From Soehngenia longivitae (GTDB taxonomy: Bacteria; Bacillota; Clostridia; Tissierellales; Tissierellaceae), in assembly GCF_004684055.1 (NCBI RefSeq), contig NZ_SRIB01000001.1:1-64000 (forward strand): DNA of 64,000 nt, given 5' to 3'. A program made the position numbers and the translations under genes. The notes under the pieces were generated by a model. That model saw only the letters and a program-made list of their open reading frames with translations. It ran no database searches and was not told where the DNA came from. Numbering within the stretch: position 1 is the first letter of the stretch; each line of letters opens with the position of its first letter. Shown piece after piece: positions 63,009 to 64,000 of this stretch.

Positions 63009-64000
63009 ATGAACTCATTACTGGAGGAGAAGTTGAATGAACTAAAAAGTTCATCTGATTATGAGTGCTGGTATTTAGTTAAACAGCCTACAGCATTTGA
63101 TAGCATCTGCTATTTAGTTAGTTTCTTAAAAGATTTCAAGTTACAAGATAATCCGGGTAATCTTCAGGATTATATCGGACAAAAAATAGAAACATTGAAG
63201 ATAACGAAACCGGGGGTGGAGATATCTAATAATTATCGTGCTCTTAGGGTCGCAGCTTTCTTTGGCCTTATTAGGATGATAAACGCAAAATATGAGAATG
63301 CTATTATTACTGATACCTTTGAAGAAATAACAGCGAGATGTAAGGGAGACTATGAAAAGACAGAATTGTATTTAGATATCATACAGAGGCAGATAGAAAA
63401 AATGTTCATAAGCTCTTCAATTGATGAAGAATATGAAAGAGTGAGACAAGAATACAGATTGTATCCTGTTATGTTGTTATATAAGGTGTTGATTGAACTT
63501 GGACGTTCAACTGGTAACTATTCTATTTCTATGACTGAGTATAGATATTTAGTAGCAACAACAAAAAAATTTGAAAACTTCCTAGATACTCTTTTATTAA
63601 TTACCTTATTGCGTAAAGAAAGCAATATTGTTAGTGAATTTGAACAGTATCGTAGTAAGTTTGACAATAGATTGATACAGGCATTAAAACAGTTGCCAAC
63701 ATTGAAAGTAGAAAGAGATTCAATTTCACTGAATCCTGATATGATTAAAGAAGTTGCACATAAAGTTTTCATTTTTGAGGAAAACCCAAATATTTTTGCA
63801 ACCGAAAATTATCTTGACTTTTTAGGTTCTACAAAATCCTTATTTGAACTTGAAACATTTGAAGAAGAACGACTTAATGATTTTGATAAAGTAGAGCGCA
63901 TTGAAGGGGGCTCAAATATTTTATTATACGGTGTTCCTGGGTCAGGTAAGAGCTGGACCATAGAACATGAATACTGCAAAAAGGATAGTAATGTAGAACG
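63009..64000 (+). CDS. McrB-like P-loop restriction protein, partial at the window edge
   Basis: Open from ATG 63009 (AAGGAGGAA upstream) to the end of the window without a stop, at least 330 residues. The first 290 or so residues are a helical region I do not recognise (starting MNSLLEEKLNELKSS); then comes NILLYGVPGSGKSWTIEHE, a Walker A of the AAA+/McrB GTPase style, at the edge. Placement after two methyltransferases is that of BsuMI- or LlaJI-type systems, whose nuclease parts are McrB- and McrC-like. The restriction role is inferred; the P-loop is seen. Confidence 0.7.
   Translation, partial: MNSLLEEKLNELKSSSDYECWYLVKQPTAFDSICYLVSFLKDFKLQDNPGNLQDYIGQKIETLKITKPGVEISNNYRALRVAAFFGLIRMINAKYENAIITDTFEEITARCKGDYEKTELYLDIIQRQIEKMFISSSIDEEYERVRQEYRLYPVMLLYKVLIELGRSTGNYSISMTEYRYLVATTKKFENFLDTLLLITLLRKESNIVSEFEQYRSKFDNRLIQALKQLPTLKVERDSISLNPDMIKEVAHKVFIFEENPNIFATENYLDFLGSTKSLFELETFEEERLNDFDKVERIEGGSNILLYGVPGSGKSWTIEHEYCKKDSNVE

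Overview
The window is AT-rich DNA with short intergenic gaps, strong AGGAGG-type ribosome sites and many TTG/GTG/ATGA-coupled starts. It fits the chromosome of an anaerobic low-GC Bacillota (Clostridia/Tissierellia type). This rests on the gene set (type 2 IPP isomerase, cobalamin salvage, glutamate-formimidoyltransferase histidine route, CIRCE element, type I-B CRISPR) and is inference; no rRNA or tRNA gene is present to place it.

Layout. 1-76 is the 3' end (domains V-VI) of a group II intron. 141-20581 is mostly housekeeping: an LCP cell-wall ligase, type 2 IPP isomerase, glutaredoxin, a biotin ligase without DNA-binding domain next to divergent bioY, an AraC-type regulator with a GH39-like tail, MATE and CorA transporters, an ECF S-component, the cobT-cobU-cobS-cobC block, a HAD phosphatase, speD-speE, an FMN reductase / ATP-grasp ligase / TRAP-like permease cluster, an M29 aminopeptidase and a WYL regulator.

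20662-37346 is the centrepiece: a type I-B (Cst-type) CRISPR-Cas locus. The operon is HD-phosphohydrolase, cas6, a second cas6, cas8b (with a strong internal start giving a Cas11b-sized product), cas7, cas5, cas3. Where cas4-cas1-cas2 should follow, only about 200 bases remain: the start of cas4 joined to what looks like the end of cas2, so the adaptation module has been deleted. Two abutting arrays follow, with unrelated 30-base repeats: array 1 (41 repeats, 40 spacers) and array 2 (93 repeats, 92 spacers). Array 2 has no room for an ordinary leader. Both arrays carry block duplications of spacers. Two Cas6 proteins beside two repeat families suggest one processing enzyme per array.

37830-56758 returns to core functions: mscL, a sigma-54 activator with its own enhancer sites and a -24/-12 promoter driving a histidine-degradation operon (glutamate formimidoyltransferase, hutI, hutU), the pstSCAB phosphate transporter (PstA carries an inserted PDZ-like domain), comFB, an isochorismatase-like hydrolase, a DUF362 ferredoxin-like protein, a DinG/XPD-like helicase with a nuclease-like N-terminus, CIRCE-controlled htpG and a 23S rRNA uracil methyltransferase.

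56759-64000 looks like a defence or mobile-gene hotspot: a frameshifted Phd-like antitoxin, a decayed type I hsdM, two unrecognised genes (one with an HExxH metallopeptidase motif), and a restriction-modification operon running off the edge: Xis-like HTH, N6-adenine methyltransferase, C5-cytosine methyltransferase and a P-loop protein resembling McrB-type restriction subunits.
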